DNA of 64,000 nt from Ceratothoa steindachneri (taxonomy: Eukaryota > Arthropoda > Malacostraca > Isopoda > Cymothoidae): positions 85,108,354-85,172,353 of the forward strand of contig OZ018335.1 of NCBI GenBank assembly GCA_963969495.1, read 5' to 3'. Below are positions 1 to 10,479 of the stretch, piece by piece. The position numbers and the translations under genes are program-made. Each line of letters starts with the position of its first letter. Position 1 is the stretch's first letter. The notes beneath the pieces were generated by a model, which searched no databases, was not told where the DNA came from, and worked only from the letters and a program-made list of their open reading frames with translations.

Positions 1-961
1 AACGCTTTCTTCTTTGCTGGGTTTGGGGGGGGGGGCACGTGGTTCCATCTGCTGCTGCCGCCGATGACCCTGTGGCATCCTTCTCCTTTGCTCGGGGCAC
101 TTCGTGTTTCAAGCGTGGTGCCCCTTGGTGCAGTTGGCGCACCGTTCGGTGGTGGTCTTGCTGGCCTTAAGGTGACCGATACACTCCTCAGTCGGTTGCG
201 CTTAGCTGCACACACCGAACTTGACGGGGTTTTGGCACATGGCCTGCAAATGCCCGAAGCGCTATCACTTGTAGCATCTCACAGACTCACCCTCGTAGGG
301 GCGGAGCGGCCCCAGCTGCAAGGTTCAACTTGGGTGGTGGCGGCCCCTCGTACACTACAAGGTCCCGCCTGGTTGGGACATTGTCTCTTTGTGCGAGGAG
401 CCGTGTTGCCGAGAGCACGTGGGGGTGTGCCTCGACAGCCTGGAGTGGGATAGTGGTGGGATAGCGTTAAAGCACTACCTTGTGCCTCTTTACTCTGGAG
501 TCGAGCAGGATCAATCGATCTTCCTCCTCGGCAAAGCGGCGCAGCATGGCCTCCGACCCATCGTCCTTCTGGGTGAGGACGTATTCGCTGTTGTGAGTGG
601 GGCGAATTATTATCTGCAGGCCAGAATGTGCTCTCTCCAGCTCCGTCACAGCCTGGTAGGCACTGGTAGTGTTCCCCTGCTGCACCAGTTTGAACTTGTG
701 CCGAGGTCCTCGTCGGGAATGAGAGACTGTTACCCAGCCTGCCTTATTCTCCTGCTGATCCTCCTCGGTCTGGGAGCTCTCGTCGATGACGAGGCGACCG
801 CTTTTGTCGCTGGGGTCCTCCTCGGCCTGTGAAAACTCCGGCTCCAGTGTTCGGGCGGTCCTCTTCAAGGTGGAAGTCTCGGTCGGTGAGGGTGGACTAA
901 ACCCATTCCGCGTCCGCTTCGCAGACATTGGCGGGGTGGCTATGGACGCCAACCCTTGCAT
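1..961 (-). pseudogene. LINE ORF1 (gag-like, CCHC zinc knuckles), decayed and cut by the window edge
   Basis: Minus strand. An open stretch of 164 codons (961-467) has an acidic, Ser/Thr-rich N-terminus and ends in a stop. The same frame continues leftwards through a Pro-rich linker (YEGPPPPKLNL) into two zinc knuckles. The first (about 281-233) reads CYK-stop-stop-RFGHLQAMC, so the second Cys and the next residue of a CX2CX4HX4C knuckle have become stops. The second (about 145-98) reads CANCTKGHHA-stop-NTKC. This layout is typical of the nucleic-acid-binding ORF1 protein of jockey/I-type non-LTR retrotransposons. The RT-bearing ORF2 would lie left of position 1. A G-run at 26-36 may have caused a frameshift. 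The clade is inferred; the knuckles and stops are seen directly. Confidence 0.75.
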
Positions 962-1309
962 AGTAGTGTCACTCTTGTTCGCCCATCAGCGCCACGGGTG
1001 CAAAGGAAAGAACAGACCAATGCCCTCTTTACAAGCAGGACAGGAACAGTAGGTATCTCCAATCAACCCGTCCACGCTTGCTTCTGTCTCTTTTGAGAGT
1101 CACGGAAACAGCAGGAATCTCCAATTAGACGGTAGCTGCCCGTATGAGACAAACGAGGCAACAAAGGTTGCCTTCTTGCTCTACTCTCAAGGTCAATAGT
1201 TACCAAATGGTAACATTCTTGGGCGATTAACTCACGTGGAAGTGGTGATGATTCTTTAGCTGCGTCTAGAGTGTCTCGTAGATGCTCTCCCTGCGCTGGT
1301 TGTCAGTGC
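962..1309. other. Probable LINE 5' UTR or flank with a short direct repeat
   Basis: No gene seen. A 23-25 base motif ending in ATCTCCAAT occurs at about 1041-1063 and again, diverged, at 1101-1125. It may be a promoter repeat of the LINE that follows on the minus strand, but this is only a guess from position. Confidence 0.3.
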
Positions 1310-1913
1310 AGAATTTAGTGCAATTTCTTCTAAACATGTTATTCAAAGGTCCTAGCTCAGGAACAACGAAATATTTTATGTTTTTAGGAACGTCATATAA
1401 GGAAAAATGAGGGGAGTATAATTTATTAAGGAAATTGTTAATTAATTTGTCAACTAGATTTAAGGAGTAACAATTATTTTTGAAATACGTTTTTATAATC
1501 TCAAATTCCTGGTGGATTACTGAGTAATTTGAACAAATGGTGTAACCTTTATAGATTAAAGTTTTAATAGCATTTAGTTTATAAGTTAAATCACAGTTAC
1601 TGAAAAAAATTAATTCCTAATCCAGTGAAAGTAGGTTTCCTGTAAATAGAGGTTGTAAGATTATAAGTTAACTTTTCAATAAAAATATCAAGAAATGGAA
1701 GTTTATTTTTTTTTCTATCTCAATTGTAAATTTAATGTACGGATGGTAGGAGTTTATAAAATTGAAAAAATGGTAAGCTTTGTCTAAACTATCAAAAAGA
1801 GTCAGAGAATCATCTACATATATCACGTAAAATACAGGCTTAAATTCAGAAGAGCAGTATTCCATGAAATTATTTTCAGAGGACAGGATTTCTCTCGAGA
1901 TGAACAGCCACAT
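1310..1913 (-). pseudogene. Penelope-like reverse transcriptase, C-terminal palm/thumb and connector
   Basis: The first 81 codons (1913-1668) carry the RT catalytic box YVDD at 1809-1820, followed by SLTLFDSLDKAYHFFNFINS, as in the palm of Penelope-like RTs. After a frameshift near 1668-1660 the thumb and connector continue, with GLGI (split by a frameshift), YKLNAIKTLIYKGY, NLVDKLINNFLNKLYSP and YDVPKNIKYFVVP, to about 1310. This is the usual order before the endonuclease. The fragment lacks the N-terminal RT motifs and is broken by at least two frameshifts and a stop, so it is a 5'-truncated relic. Both catalytic Asp residues are still present. Family confidence is high from the run of motifs. 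Confidence 0.8.
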
Positions 1914-2226
1914 CGTATATTTTTTTTCTTGTCCTTGTTGTTTGCAAGGAACTTACATCGGCACTACTGTTCGCTCATTATATAAGAGGTTTTGTTCCCA
2001 TATGGAAATAAGCCACCGCACTGGCAAAATCCTGTCTAGGAAGGAGGTTTCTTCTATCAGAGACCACACTATACAGTGCAAAACTGATTGCTCGATAAAC
2101 AATTTTAAAATTAGAGGCCGTAACACTAATGGATACAGCCTCCGAATATTAGAGTCTCTTCTTATAAAAATCAAATCCCCCACTCTTAACCAAGATAACT
2201 CTTATGTCCCCCTTCTAATTACTTAA
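1864..2226 (+). CDS. Penelope-like GIY-YIG endonuclease domain, open frame (fragment)
   Basis: A 120-codon open frame. The first ~14 residues overlap the inverted RT segment and are probably not native. From residue 16 it matches the endonuclease of Penelope-like elements, which nicks target DNA for priming. Visible are the Cys cluster SCPCC (22-26), the YIG core (Tyr31, Gly33), Arg37, His46, a SIRDH block (64-68), the catalytic-type Glu97 in RILESLLIKIK, and Asn109 in TLNQ. The block order and spacing fit the family and the frame runs to a natural stop, so this is the best preserved protein domain in the left third of the window. It has no RT in frame and is unlikely to be expressed. Confidence 0.8.
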   Translation: MKLFSEDRISLEMNSHIVYFFSCPCCLQGTYIGTTVRSLYKRFCSHMEISHRTGKILSRKEVSSIRDHTIQCKTDCSINNFKIRGRNTNGYSLRILESLLIKIKSPTLNQDNSYVPLLIT

Positions 2227-2766
2227 TTATATATTCCTGTGGTATTTACCAACCTATTCCCCTACATCAAACAACCACCTAACATAAATCCTAAGTTTCC
2301 TTTTCTTTCTCATTACTTAATTTCTCATTCTGGGTTCTATCTCCAACTCCGTATGGTAAGCACTTCATTCTTAATTTGTTTAGTTAATATTTTTAACACT
2401 TTAATTTTTCTTTTACCTCATACCATTCATTGACTTCCATCTTAAACTATTTAAATTGTTACCCCTTTCAGTCATATTAGTATTCATTTTAGTTTATACA
2501 TTCAGTTTTTACATTTTTGTCATTTTACTCACTGTTTTCTTAGTTTACTTGAATTGAGTTATTAATTATATTTTTAATTGCCTGTTTGCCTTTTTAGTTT
2601 TTTTTTTTAGAAAATAGGGTATCACTGATTTGATTCATTTTAATTCTTATTTTATCTCTTTCGGGTTTTTTTTTTTTATTAAATTACTTTTTAGCAACTT
2701 TTTGGTGTCTTATTGTGTATCTTTTAAATCTTAGAACCTAAAGATGGGCATGTGGCCCATGAAAGA
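2227..2766 (+). other. Penelope-like 3' UTR, T-rich
   Basis: T-rich sequence with several poly-T runs and no gene. It follows the endonuclease stop directly and probably forms the 3' UTR and terminal region of the Penelope-like element. Confidence 0.5.
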
Positions 2767-4208
2767 TTGCCATTTGTTAACCCCATGGTTTAGCGAGGGC
2801 AAAAGGAGCATTGGACAGACTGTTACTTTTGTTTAGTGAAAAAATCAGGATTTGACAAAAAAAAATAAAATAGAATATCCTGATCAACCGTCAGCTCTAA
2901 GGCCAATGCCTCATTCAGCTGAAATTCCAGTGTCAGTTTTCGAACAACAACCTCCTCTAGAAGATATGAATGATGTTGAAGAACGCAGTGACAGTAATGA
3001 TGCAGATTTCGAAATTCGCGAAGATTCGGTTTGTAGGGAATTTGATCAGCACAAGTTGAATGATTTGGCACGTGATTTGGGCCTATCAAAAAAAGCTCCA
3101 GAAATCCTAGCATCAAGACTAAATGATAAAAACTTACTCGAACAAGGAGCGAAAGTATCATACTTTCGAACCAGAGAAAGTACATTTCTGCAGTACTTTC
3201 GAAGTGACAGCGGCTTTGTGTATTGCCATAACATTCCTAGTTTACTGAAGGAATTAGAGCTTTCAATCTACAATCCAAATGAATAACGAATATTTATTGA
3301 CAGCTCAAAGTGGAGCTTGAAGTGTGTCCTTCTAAACAATGGCTATTTATTTCGTGCAGTCCCTATTGTGCACTCTGTCTGTCTTCGTGAAGAACATGTA
3401 GATATAAAGAGGGTCATTGAGTAATTGCAATATGACAAACACAATTGGATCACCTGTGTTGACCTTAAAATGGTGTGCCTCCTTCTTGGTCAGCAATGTG
3501 TGGACACAAAGTATCCCTGCTTTCTCTGTATGTTGGATAGCAAAGCTCGAGGGAAGCATTGGGTTGAAGCTAATTGGCCTCCAAGATCTAATCTTAAACC
3601 TGGAGATTCCAACATTCTACATGAGCCACTTGTTGACAGGAAGAATATAATATTCCCACCTTTGCACATAAAACTAGGTCTCATGAAGAAGTTTGTAAAG
3701 GCATTGCCAACTCATGGTGACTGTTTTAAGTACATCATCTTGACATTTCCTGATCAGTAAATTTAAAAAATCAAGGCCCGTGTGTTTGATGGTCCACAAA
3801 TTCTACAGCTCATCAAAGATGAACACTTCACCGGGACTATGTCAAACCTTGAGAAGAATGCTTGGTTATCATTCAAAGACGTCGTCAAAGAACTTTCTTG
3901 GAAATACACCTGCAAGTAATTACACAGAAATTGTTCAGAATCTATTAGAGAGCTACAAGGAGCTTGGTTCCAACATGAGTATTAAACTACATTTTCTGCA
4001 AGGCAATCTTGCCAGCTTTCCGGATGATCTTGGTGCTGTTAGCGACCAGCAAGGTGAATGATTTTACCAATATTTGAAGGTTATGAAAGAACGTTATCAG
4101 GGTAGATGGGATGTACATATGATGGCTGACTATTATTGGAGCATCAAACGCGATAGTCCCCAAGTTGAACACTCTAGAGAGAGCTATAAACGTAAATTTT
4201 TACCTTAA
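2767..4208 (+). pseudogene. Unnamed multi-copy Cys-motif protein family, copy 1 (decayed)
   Basis: About 470 codons can be followed through three frames. The N-terminal end preserved here has FVNPMV-stop-R then TDCYFCLVK. After a slip in the A-run near 2860 there is an acidic linker, then LNDLARDLGLSKK, SGFVYCHNIPSLL, RIFIDSSKWSLKCVLL, LKMVCLLLGQQ, KYPCFLCMLDSKA, FPPLHIKLGLMKKFVKAL, a frameshift near 3889, KNFLGN, GAVSDQQGE, RYQGRWDVHMMADYYW and a Lys/Arg-rich end KRKFLP at 4206. I recognise this block order as a protein family repeated in many arthropod and other animal genomes under uncharacterised names. I know no function. The CxxC pairs suggest metal binding. Stops at 3284, 3434 and 3758 and near 4060, plus frameshifts, show it is dead. 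Confidence 0.75.
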
Positions 4209-4755
4209 CTACTTGCACACAATTATGATTATATAATTACAGTAGCCATATCCTTTGTTAAAACACAATAGTGTGAAATAAAAATTGCAGTCATGCCTGT
4301 TTCTTTCATATTTCATTGTATGTCAATATTTGAAAAGTTCAAAAACTTGACATGATAGAGTAAAACGGAGATCTGTTTTGGATTCAGCACCGAAATATTA
4401 GTTAAAAACAGCTGTCAGACCTAACTCAACAAAAATTGTTTTCCCCAGTGTAATCCTTTAAAATGTTTTTTTTCACTCACCATATTCCATTCATATACAT
4501 GGAGTTGTTGTGTGCATATCGTTTTAGGGATGCACATGTCTGTTATTAGTTGCCTATTGTTCTTCTTCGTGGTATTTTTATGTTTGGTTTTTGTGTTTTT
4601 TCCATTGGTTTGTATTATGTGATGGGCGTTCCCTTCGTATATGTGTACCCTATATAAGGGTGTCTTCACCATTTTCATGCTATTCCTTGAAAATGAATTT
4701 GCAAATATAGTTCGAAAGTGCTTGGATTCATCTTTTCATTTTCCTGTGGGTTAAT

Positions 4756-4759
<4 letters not shown>
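4209..4759 (+). mobile_element. 3' flank of copy 1, then a Penelope-type terminal sequence
   Basis: No gene. The first ~220 bases are probably the 3' UTR of the preceding relic; a GATTCAGCACCGAAATATTAG-like string near 4381 recurs behind copy 2. From about 4520 the sequence looks like a Penelope-like 3' end, closing with CCTTGAAAATGAA and GTTCGAAAGTGCTTGG at about 4683-4725 just before an (AT)n array. The same closing string precedes the (AT)n array at 51106. Confidence 0.4.

Positions 4760-4787
<28 letters not shown>
4760..4787. repeat. (AT)n microsatellite
   Basis: A simple alternating AT run of about 27 bases directly after the Penelope-type terminal string. Confidence 0.95.
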
Positions 4788-4790
<3 letters not shown>

Positions 4791-5929
4791 CATAAATATT
4801 TGAGTACCTTACACGACCTTATCTGCTTGGCAAGGGGTAGCAGTGTTATTTCCCCTTTATAATAAATTGTAAGTAAAAATGAATTATTTTATATATATTC
4901 CTGTATTTCCCTTATATTATATACAAAATTGAAAACGGTCAGACAAACAAACAAACAAATATGCAGAAAAACCTTTGCTCCATAATAATTTCATAATATA
5001 TATTATAAAATCTTAAATTGAAAAATATTATAAAAATAGCCCTACAATATGTCACAAAATAATTGCTAAATATCATCGTAACAAGACTAGCATTACACTT
5101 CTTTCAGCTGCATCACTTTGTGACTGGCCTTCACTTTCTTTAATTGAATTAGAGTGGTAAATTTCTGCATGAGAAACATAATCATCTTTGCTATATTCAC
5201 TGTCTACAGATATTTCTGTTTCTTCTGAGGTTGATTCTTAAATTACTTCCAAACTTCCGAGAACTTTTCATTTAGAAGAGAGTGTTTTGCACTCATGTTA
5301 GTAGCTTGGAAGCGCAGCACAACATGATTAACCAGGGTATAGTAGTACGCAGAATACAGTGAGATGGAAGATGTCGGGAAAAGTCGTGACTACGATCCAT
5401 TATTGCTCCTATGAAAGGCGCTGTTTTACTAATATCGCTGAAAATCTTTTGAAATTCCAAGACATATTGAATCATAAAATACAACACAAGGTTAATGGCG
5501 CAGTAAAGGCATTCATGGAATATGATGGCAAGGTGACACGAATAAGCAAGATGCGCGAATTTGAATCCAAAAGGGGGCCATTTTGACCACTTTGCTCTTC
5601 TAGTGCTAATGATTAGATCCTATATTATTTCCTGTACACTCATAAATTTTATTCCTTATAAAGGCCACTTATCTGAAGCAAGTAAACAGCTTATAATTAG
5701 ATTGGATTCGTTCATATCCTTTATATTCAGTCCATTTTAAGTGGCGTGCAAAAACACACAAAAAAACAGAATTCACATTTTGAGGGCACACGGAACAATT
5801 GTTTGTAATAAGAAATGACGCTTCTTTTCCGTGGCAGAAACCTTATAACATCCAGCAATTTGTGACGTCAGTTCCAAATTTATCTTGGAACGTATACTTC
5901 TCCAACTGACGAAATAACTGAAAATATGA
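4788..5929. other. No recognised gene
   Basis: AT-rich. A 75-codon frame at 5359-5586 (plus) and a 64-codon frame on the other strand are short and I recognise neither. Confidence 0.6.
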
Positions 5930-6490
5930 TGTATCGTTGTGATTATAGTCGTCTGAACTTGGGGAAACAGTGCGACAATTTCCTAACTTTTGTAACTCCT
6001 AAAATTACACACTCTTACGTTTTGAGGGTGATGAAATGCCCCAATGTTCGACAAAGAAATTTGGTGGCCCCGTAAAGTAAGTTGAGATATGTAGACTAAG
6101 CTAAATTCGACAGGCAGAAATATAACGTAGGACGATTTATTAAAGGATAGTAGGCTTTTGGCGGAACAGAAATATGTAGTAATTAATTATTTCTTGTTTC
6201 CCTCTGTGGCCGGAGTAATGATACTTTGCATGCGGTCCTAAAAATATTTTCCGCCAGATAGAACAATTATCCCTGACTGCAGGAAAGCGAGTGACTGTTT
6301 AGAGGAGGCGAAAGGTTTCTGTTATTTAACTGTCACCCACCCCATAAACCTCGTCGACCCAGTTACCGGGTCTCACATTCACAACATCGAACGACTTGGA
6401 GAGACGTCAAAAGTTTCGTTAGTGTTTACCAATGAAGAAAAACCTGTTTTATTAACTATCTGGCAAGTGCGTACTTCTTGAAGACATAAA
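5930..6490 (+). pseudogene. Merlin (ISXO2-like) DNA transposase relic
   Basis: Plus strand, three frames joined. Visible blocks in order: GGPVK-stop-VEI (near 6060), AKFDRQKYNVGRFIKG then AFGGTE (6100-6170), GRSNDTLHAVLK (about 6208-6245), TIIPDCRKASDC (about 6265-6300), and CYLTVTHPINLVDPVTGSHI followed by NIERL (about 6320-6400). These match the DDE core of ISXO2-type transposases, which in animals are the Merlin superfamily. The Asp of PDCRKA and the Glu of NIER lie where the second and third catalytic residues belong. The IDE motif carrying the first Asp reads EICRLS, so it is lost. At least four stops and two frameshifts make it a fossil. Terminal inverted repeats were not located. Confidence 0.65.
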
Positions 6491-8339
6491 AAAATGTAAG
6501 TAACATCTTCCTTCATATTAAAAACCTAATGCTAGGCTTTCAAACTATGTATACTATGAGTTTATTATAAATAGTCGGGTCTTTAGGGGGCAATCCACAG
6601 CCATTAAATATGAGTATAAGAGTATCCTCAGTCGCATTTCAAAAAATGATCACTTTAGAATACATAGTGTAGTATTTAGCAATGTATCATCGTCGTTGTC
6701 TAAGAAAATCTCTTATTTTTCGTGAAAAAATGCTTACCTTAGGTGATTGCAGTGTTCATATAAATGTCCAGCTACCTCGGAAGTACGCTATTTGCGTGCA
6801 AATGAACATCATATTCGCCTTAATGATCTGTAAATACGTAGGAAAAATATATTTTATTTTTAAAAATTATTGGTTAGGATGTTCTTAATTTTTCCCAGTT
6901 ATCTCTTGGTAATTACTCCTATCTATTTCGTGATAGGCTCAATTAAATTTCGGATAAATATTGTGTTAATTTTCCTATACAAAAGAAATCTGAATGAAAT
7001 TTTATTCAAGATATGGCAATAATTCCATTTCTACGAATGGAATCTAGAAGTCACCGTCAGAGCTTTATTAGTTTAAGGATTGCTAATTTATCCATGACGA
7101 ATGGAGGTGACAGTGTTCCCAACTAAATAAATTTGAACGTTAAATTACGAGAAAACAGACTAGACTGAGATGAAAATTAATAAAACGAAGGAGGTATTTG
7201 TCTGTGTAAAAGGGGTATAATGAGAAACCACTTGCGTTACATTCCCAACGTGATTCTCCAATGCAATTAAGATTCAGACCTGTTTCTAATTACTCTAATT
7301 GGAGAGTTCCTATCGACGCTTCTCAGCTTAGAACGCAAATTCATTAGACTTCTTTGGAGATATTTAATATTGAGGAGGAAATGTTATTTCATTGGTTTGG
7401 GCAACACTTATGAGACCTTCATGTGGGTACAAGAAATCACTTGCAAAATACTCTTACATCATGGAACATGTTCATAGTGTAAGATCAAGTACTGTAAATG
7501 AACTGTATTTGATATAATTTGGCAAAACATTGTATATTTAAAAGATTGATTTGTTATGCTTTAGTAAATCCGCAAGTCTGTGTAGTCCTAACTATTTCGT
7601 GTGCACAGACTTTCAGACTATATGACCTTTTGCATGAGGCTGGCCTCCTACTATTTATTTGACTCTCTTTGTTGTAGGCGGCTTCTTACTGCGCCAGGGA
7701 AAGGCGGGCCTACCCCCGAAGCTAGAGCGCGGTTTCTTTTTGCTGTTCTTTTGCTTATTTTGTTGTTGTTTTTTAGCTTGTTTCTTTTTTATATGCGTTA
7801 TTTGTTATTCACTTTTTTGTTTTTTTAATATATTTTAGTAGTAGGCTGTAGCCTGATTACAGTGAACTTTGCACTCGTAGGCAGTTGAATCGAATCGAAT
7901 CTCTATAAAGGAAGCAAAACAACGGGATCGTTGTTGAGCACACGACATCTGAATAGCACTAGAAAAAAATTGGGGAAATAACTTCAGATAGGATAGGAGG
8001 AGTTAATAGGCTGGTGGCTATACAAACCTGCTGCGTGTTCCTAGGCGTCTATTTATATGGGTTTTTTTTCAGACTAGAGCGGCTCGAGAGAGGCGAGTTG
8101 GAAGGGAGACAATGATTCACGAAAATGAGCCATTTGCAACGTTGATACATTTAGGTGTGTAAGAGTGTAGGTTCAGGGTAGTCTTTTGCTGTTGTGTACC
8201 TAAGTGCCTGCACAGCCTTATGTCTCGTATGAATGTGTATGTTTGTCGTAGAGTTGAACCTCGATGCTAGCCGAGGATTGACTTTGCGATGATGCGGGAA
8301 GGGAGCACTCCAGAAATGGGGAAGGGGGATAAAGATCCC
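6491..8339. other. No recognised gene; possible retroposon 3' end at 7590-7905
   Basis: Mostly AT-rich unique sequence. At 7590-7905 a GC-richer patch runs into a T-rich stretch and then a GAATC-GAATC-GAATC tail at about 7889-7903. A short pentamer tail of this kind is common at LINE or SINE 3' ends, but no coding sequence supports it. Confidence 0.35.
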
Positions 8340-9890
8340 AAGGCGAGGGTTAAATAATCAAAATCGATTGCGGTTGTCCTAAATAATCAATTCTTAGAGG
8401 TTCTGGGATTAGAGAAACTGATTGTACTAGCAAAAGTAAATAAATAACAATAAATAAGATGATACCCGGTGTACCAAATGGTGGAAGGGCATACAAATGA
8501 CTCAATGGGGACGAGAGTCCGAGAGAGGATGTACGGCGATTTCTTCCAGGGCCAGGAAAAGAGTGATTATAACGGTGAAACTCACATAAAGCCTTATTGA
8601 CTGGAGGCTTTAAAGACGACGAGGAAGCGTGGCGCACATAAGTTCCACTTTTCAAAAGTCCTTCTTTTTTAACCTCGCTGAAAAATTAACGAGGCAGTAC
8701 TCCAGACGGAATAAAGTCGATACCTGAGTGATAGATGACTGTCCGTGTTTATCGTCTGTCTGGCGGGAACTCTGGCCTTAGATACGAGTGAGGTCGGGTG
8801 CGTAGCTGGAAGCAGTTGGAAGGTGGAGTTGGGCGTACAAGTCAGTACGTGGCTGCAAACCAAGACGGGGCTGTATGGTACTAATTTATCAAAGCTTTTC
8901 CCGAAGTATTTATACTGCCTTGGCTGAAGCGGGTCAAAAGAGGCCACCAAAAGGGGGAAGGGGATCTCATTAGACTTAACGTGGCAGGGGTAAGGGGATA
9001 TTCTCGGCGAACGTCACAGGCTTGCGCGAAAGTCCTCGAAACCGTAGGTCTGGCGCCGATCAGGCGATGCGACGAGGGGGAATGGGAACCCAACACGGAT
9101 CACACACACGGCCACGCTAAATTCTCGCTGCTCCCTTGTGGCTGTATGGGCATGCAAGTGCATCTTTTTTCAGGCGCCATCTGTAGACATTGTGTTCTAG
9201 AGGTGTGGGGGGGAGAGCCTTCTCTCTTTCTGACAGTGTATATGGGATCTCTTGCGAGGTTACCCAGTTGTCTGGCTAGTCATGTGAAGGTGTATGTATT
9301 TTGCGGTGCGAGCTTGTTTTTTTGGTGAAATTTCGTTAGTACAGTGTTCATGCGGGAGCGATAGGCGTGGTTCAGAACTGTGTTCTGGATGCGCTGTGCT
9401 TTTCTCTGGGTTGAGTGACACGCCGCTTAAGAGTGTGATGGGGGCGTATGTTAATATTGGTTTTATAAGGGTCTTGTATAGATGTAATCTTAGTTTTTGG
9501 CGGGCAAGGTAGAACCTGTGCAGCTTCTTGTTTTTGTTAATACCCATTGACTCTATGATAGTCTGGAGTGGGTGGAATCTTAAGTACTTGTCGAATGTTG
9601 CCCCAAAGATATTTGTCTTGCGTGTGTATGTGAGTTCTTTTAGGTTTGATGGCTGTGGTTTCGTGCGCCAAAGTTGATATGTAAGTTGTCCGTGTAGTGA
9701 TCGCTAGCACCATAGAGTGTCACCTTTGTTCTCTGAGGATTCGTGGCAATTAGCTACTTGTCCTCATATCCTGTCTTATTATCTAGTATTCTTTGTGCAT
9801 GGTGTGCAATCATGTTTGGTCCACGTCCACATACGAGAATAGTCTCGTGGCCGGCGTACGAGAGCGTGTACGTGTGTCTGCAGTCTTGTG
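8340..9890 (-). pseudogene. LINE reverse transcriptase fragment (I/jockey-like) with 3' region
   Basis: Minus strand from about 9890. RT motif C is present as YAGHETILVC (near 9860-9835), where YADD is expected, so both catalytic Asp are lost. It is followed by AHHAQRILD, LIATNPQRTKVTLYGAS (9760-9700, motif D region), IFGATFDKYLRFHPLQ (near 9615-9570) and the 95-codon open frame 9547-9260 with HRFYLARQKLRLHLYKTLIK and PILTYAP, the thumb of LINE RTs. Coding similarity fades below about 9260. The rest, to about 8340, is GC-richer and probably 3' UTR or another element. Several frameshifts and stops are present. LINE RT is secure; the clade is a guess. Confidence 0.65.
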
Positions 9891-9939
9891 GTGGTTTTTC
9901 AGTATCATTTAGCCATATGCTCTCTTAAAATTAAAAAAA

Positions 9940-10330
9940 GAAATATACATGCTAAACAAATGCACCTTCCTATGCATATTGGTGACATCAGAGGGGTAAT
10001 GAATGCTAAAGCATTGAATGTATCATGCAATACAACACTGCATGAGAGTATGCTAATGATAATATTTCTGTATGGTAATAGGAGTGTGGGATGGAGGAAG
10101 AAAGAAAGAATTTTAATGAAAGTAAAGCAAAGGGACAACCTGATTCGGATATTTGGTGTGCAAGAATAAATGGATTGAAGAACTGTTAGATAAGTTATGT
10201 TATGGTGTGAACAATGATGTGATATAGTGTGTCGATGAAGTAGTATGGGTGCATGCAAGAAGAATAAATCGAAACAAGAAAGGAGATTTAAAGTTTGAAT
10301 GGGATGGTGTAAATTGAGTGCAATCATCTG
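9940..10330 (+). pseudogene. LINE ORF2 C-terminal fragment
   Basis: Plus strand. The frame 9888-10169 reads MNAKALNVSCNTTLHESMLM, then YGNRSVGWRKKERI and KVKQRDNLIRIFGV. This matches the region after the RT thumb of a LINE lineage common in arthropods, whose proteins read like YG.ETW..KE followed by MKCLR.I.GV. It continues, shifted, as a degenerate tail. It sits upstream of the endonuclease part of what seems to be the same lineage, so the order is permuted. Confidence 0.55.
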
Positions 10331-10479
10331 TAGATCAGTAAATAGTGTGTGTCAGTGCTTTAAATGAGGAGTGTCATGATGTTTTGGGTGAGATTGATTG
10401 GGTTAGCTCAAAAATTTTGTGGCTGTAGTGTATGACTGTCATAGAAGAAGTAAAACTGTGAAAGTGAAGTTTTGAAATG

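Larger units (their letters stand above)
1310..2770. mobile_element. Penelope-like element with inverted 5' segment
   Basis: The two halves of one Penelope-like retroelement lie head to head. The RT palm/thumb and connector read on the minus strand (1913 to about 1310). The GIY-YIG endonuclease and 3' UTR read on the plus strand (about 1890 to 2770). The order is reverse(RT-connector) then EN-3' end, joined near 1875-1900. This is the product expected from twin priming, in which the 5' part of a new copy is inverted during insertion. A string near 2738-2770 (AAAGATGGGCATG) resembles the ends of other Penelope-like elements. The arrangement is seen; the mechanism is inferred. Confidence 0.75.
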
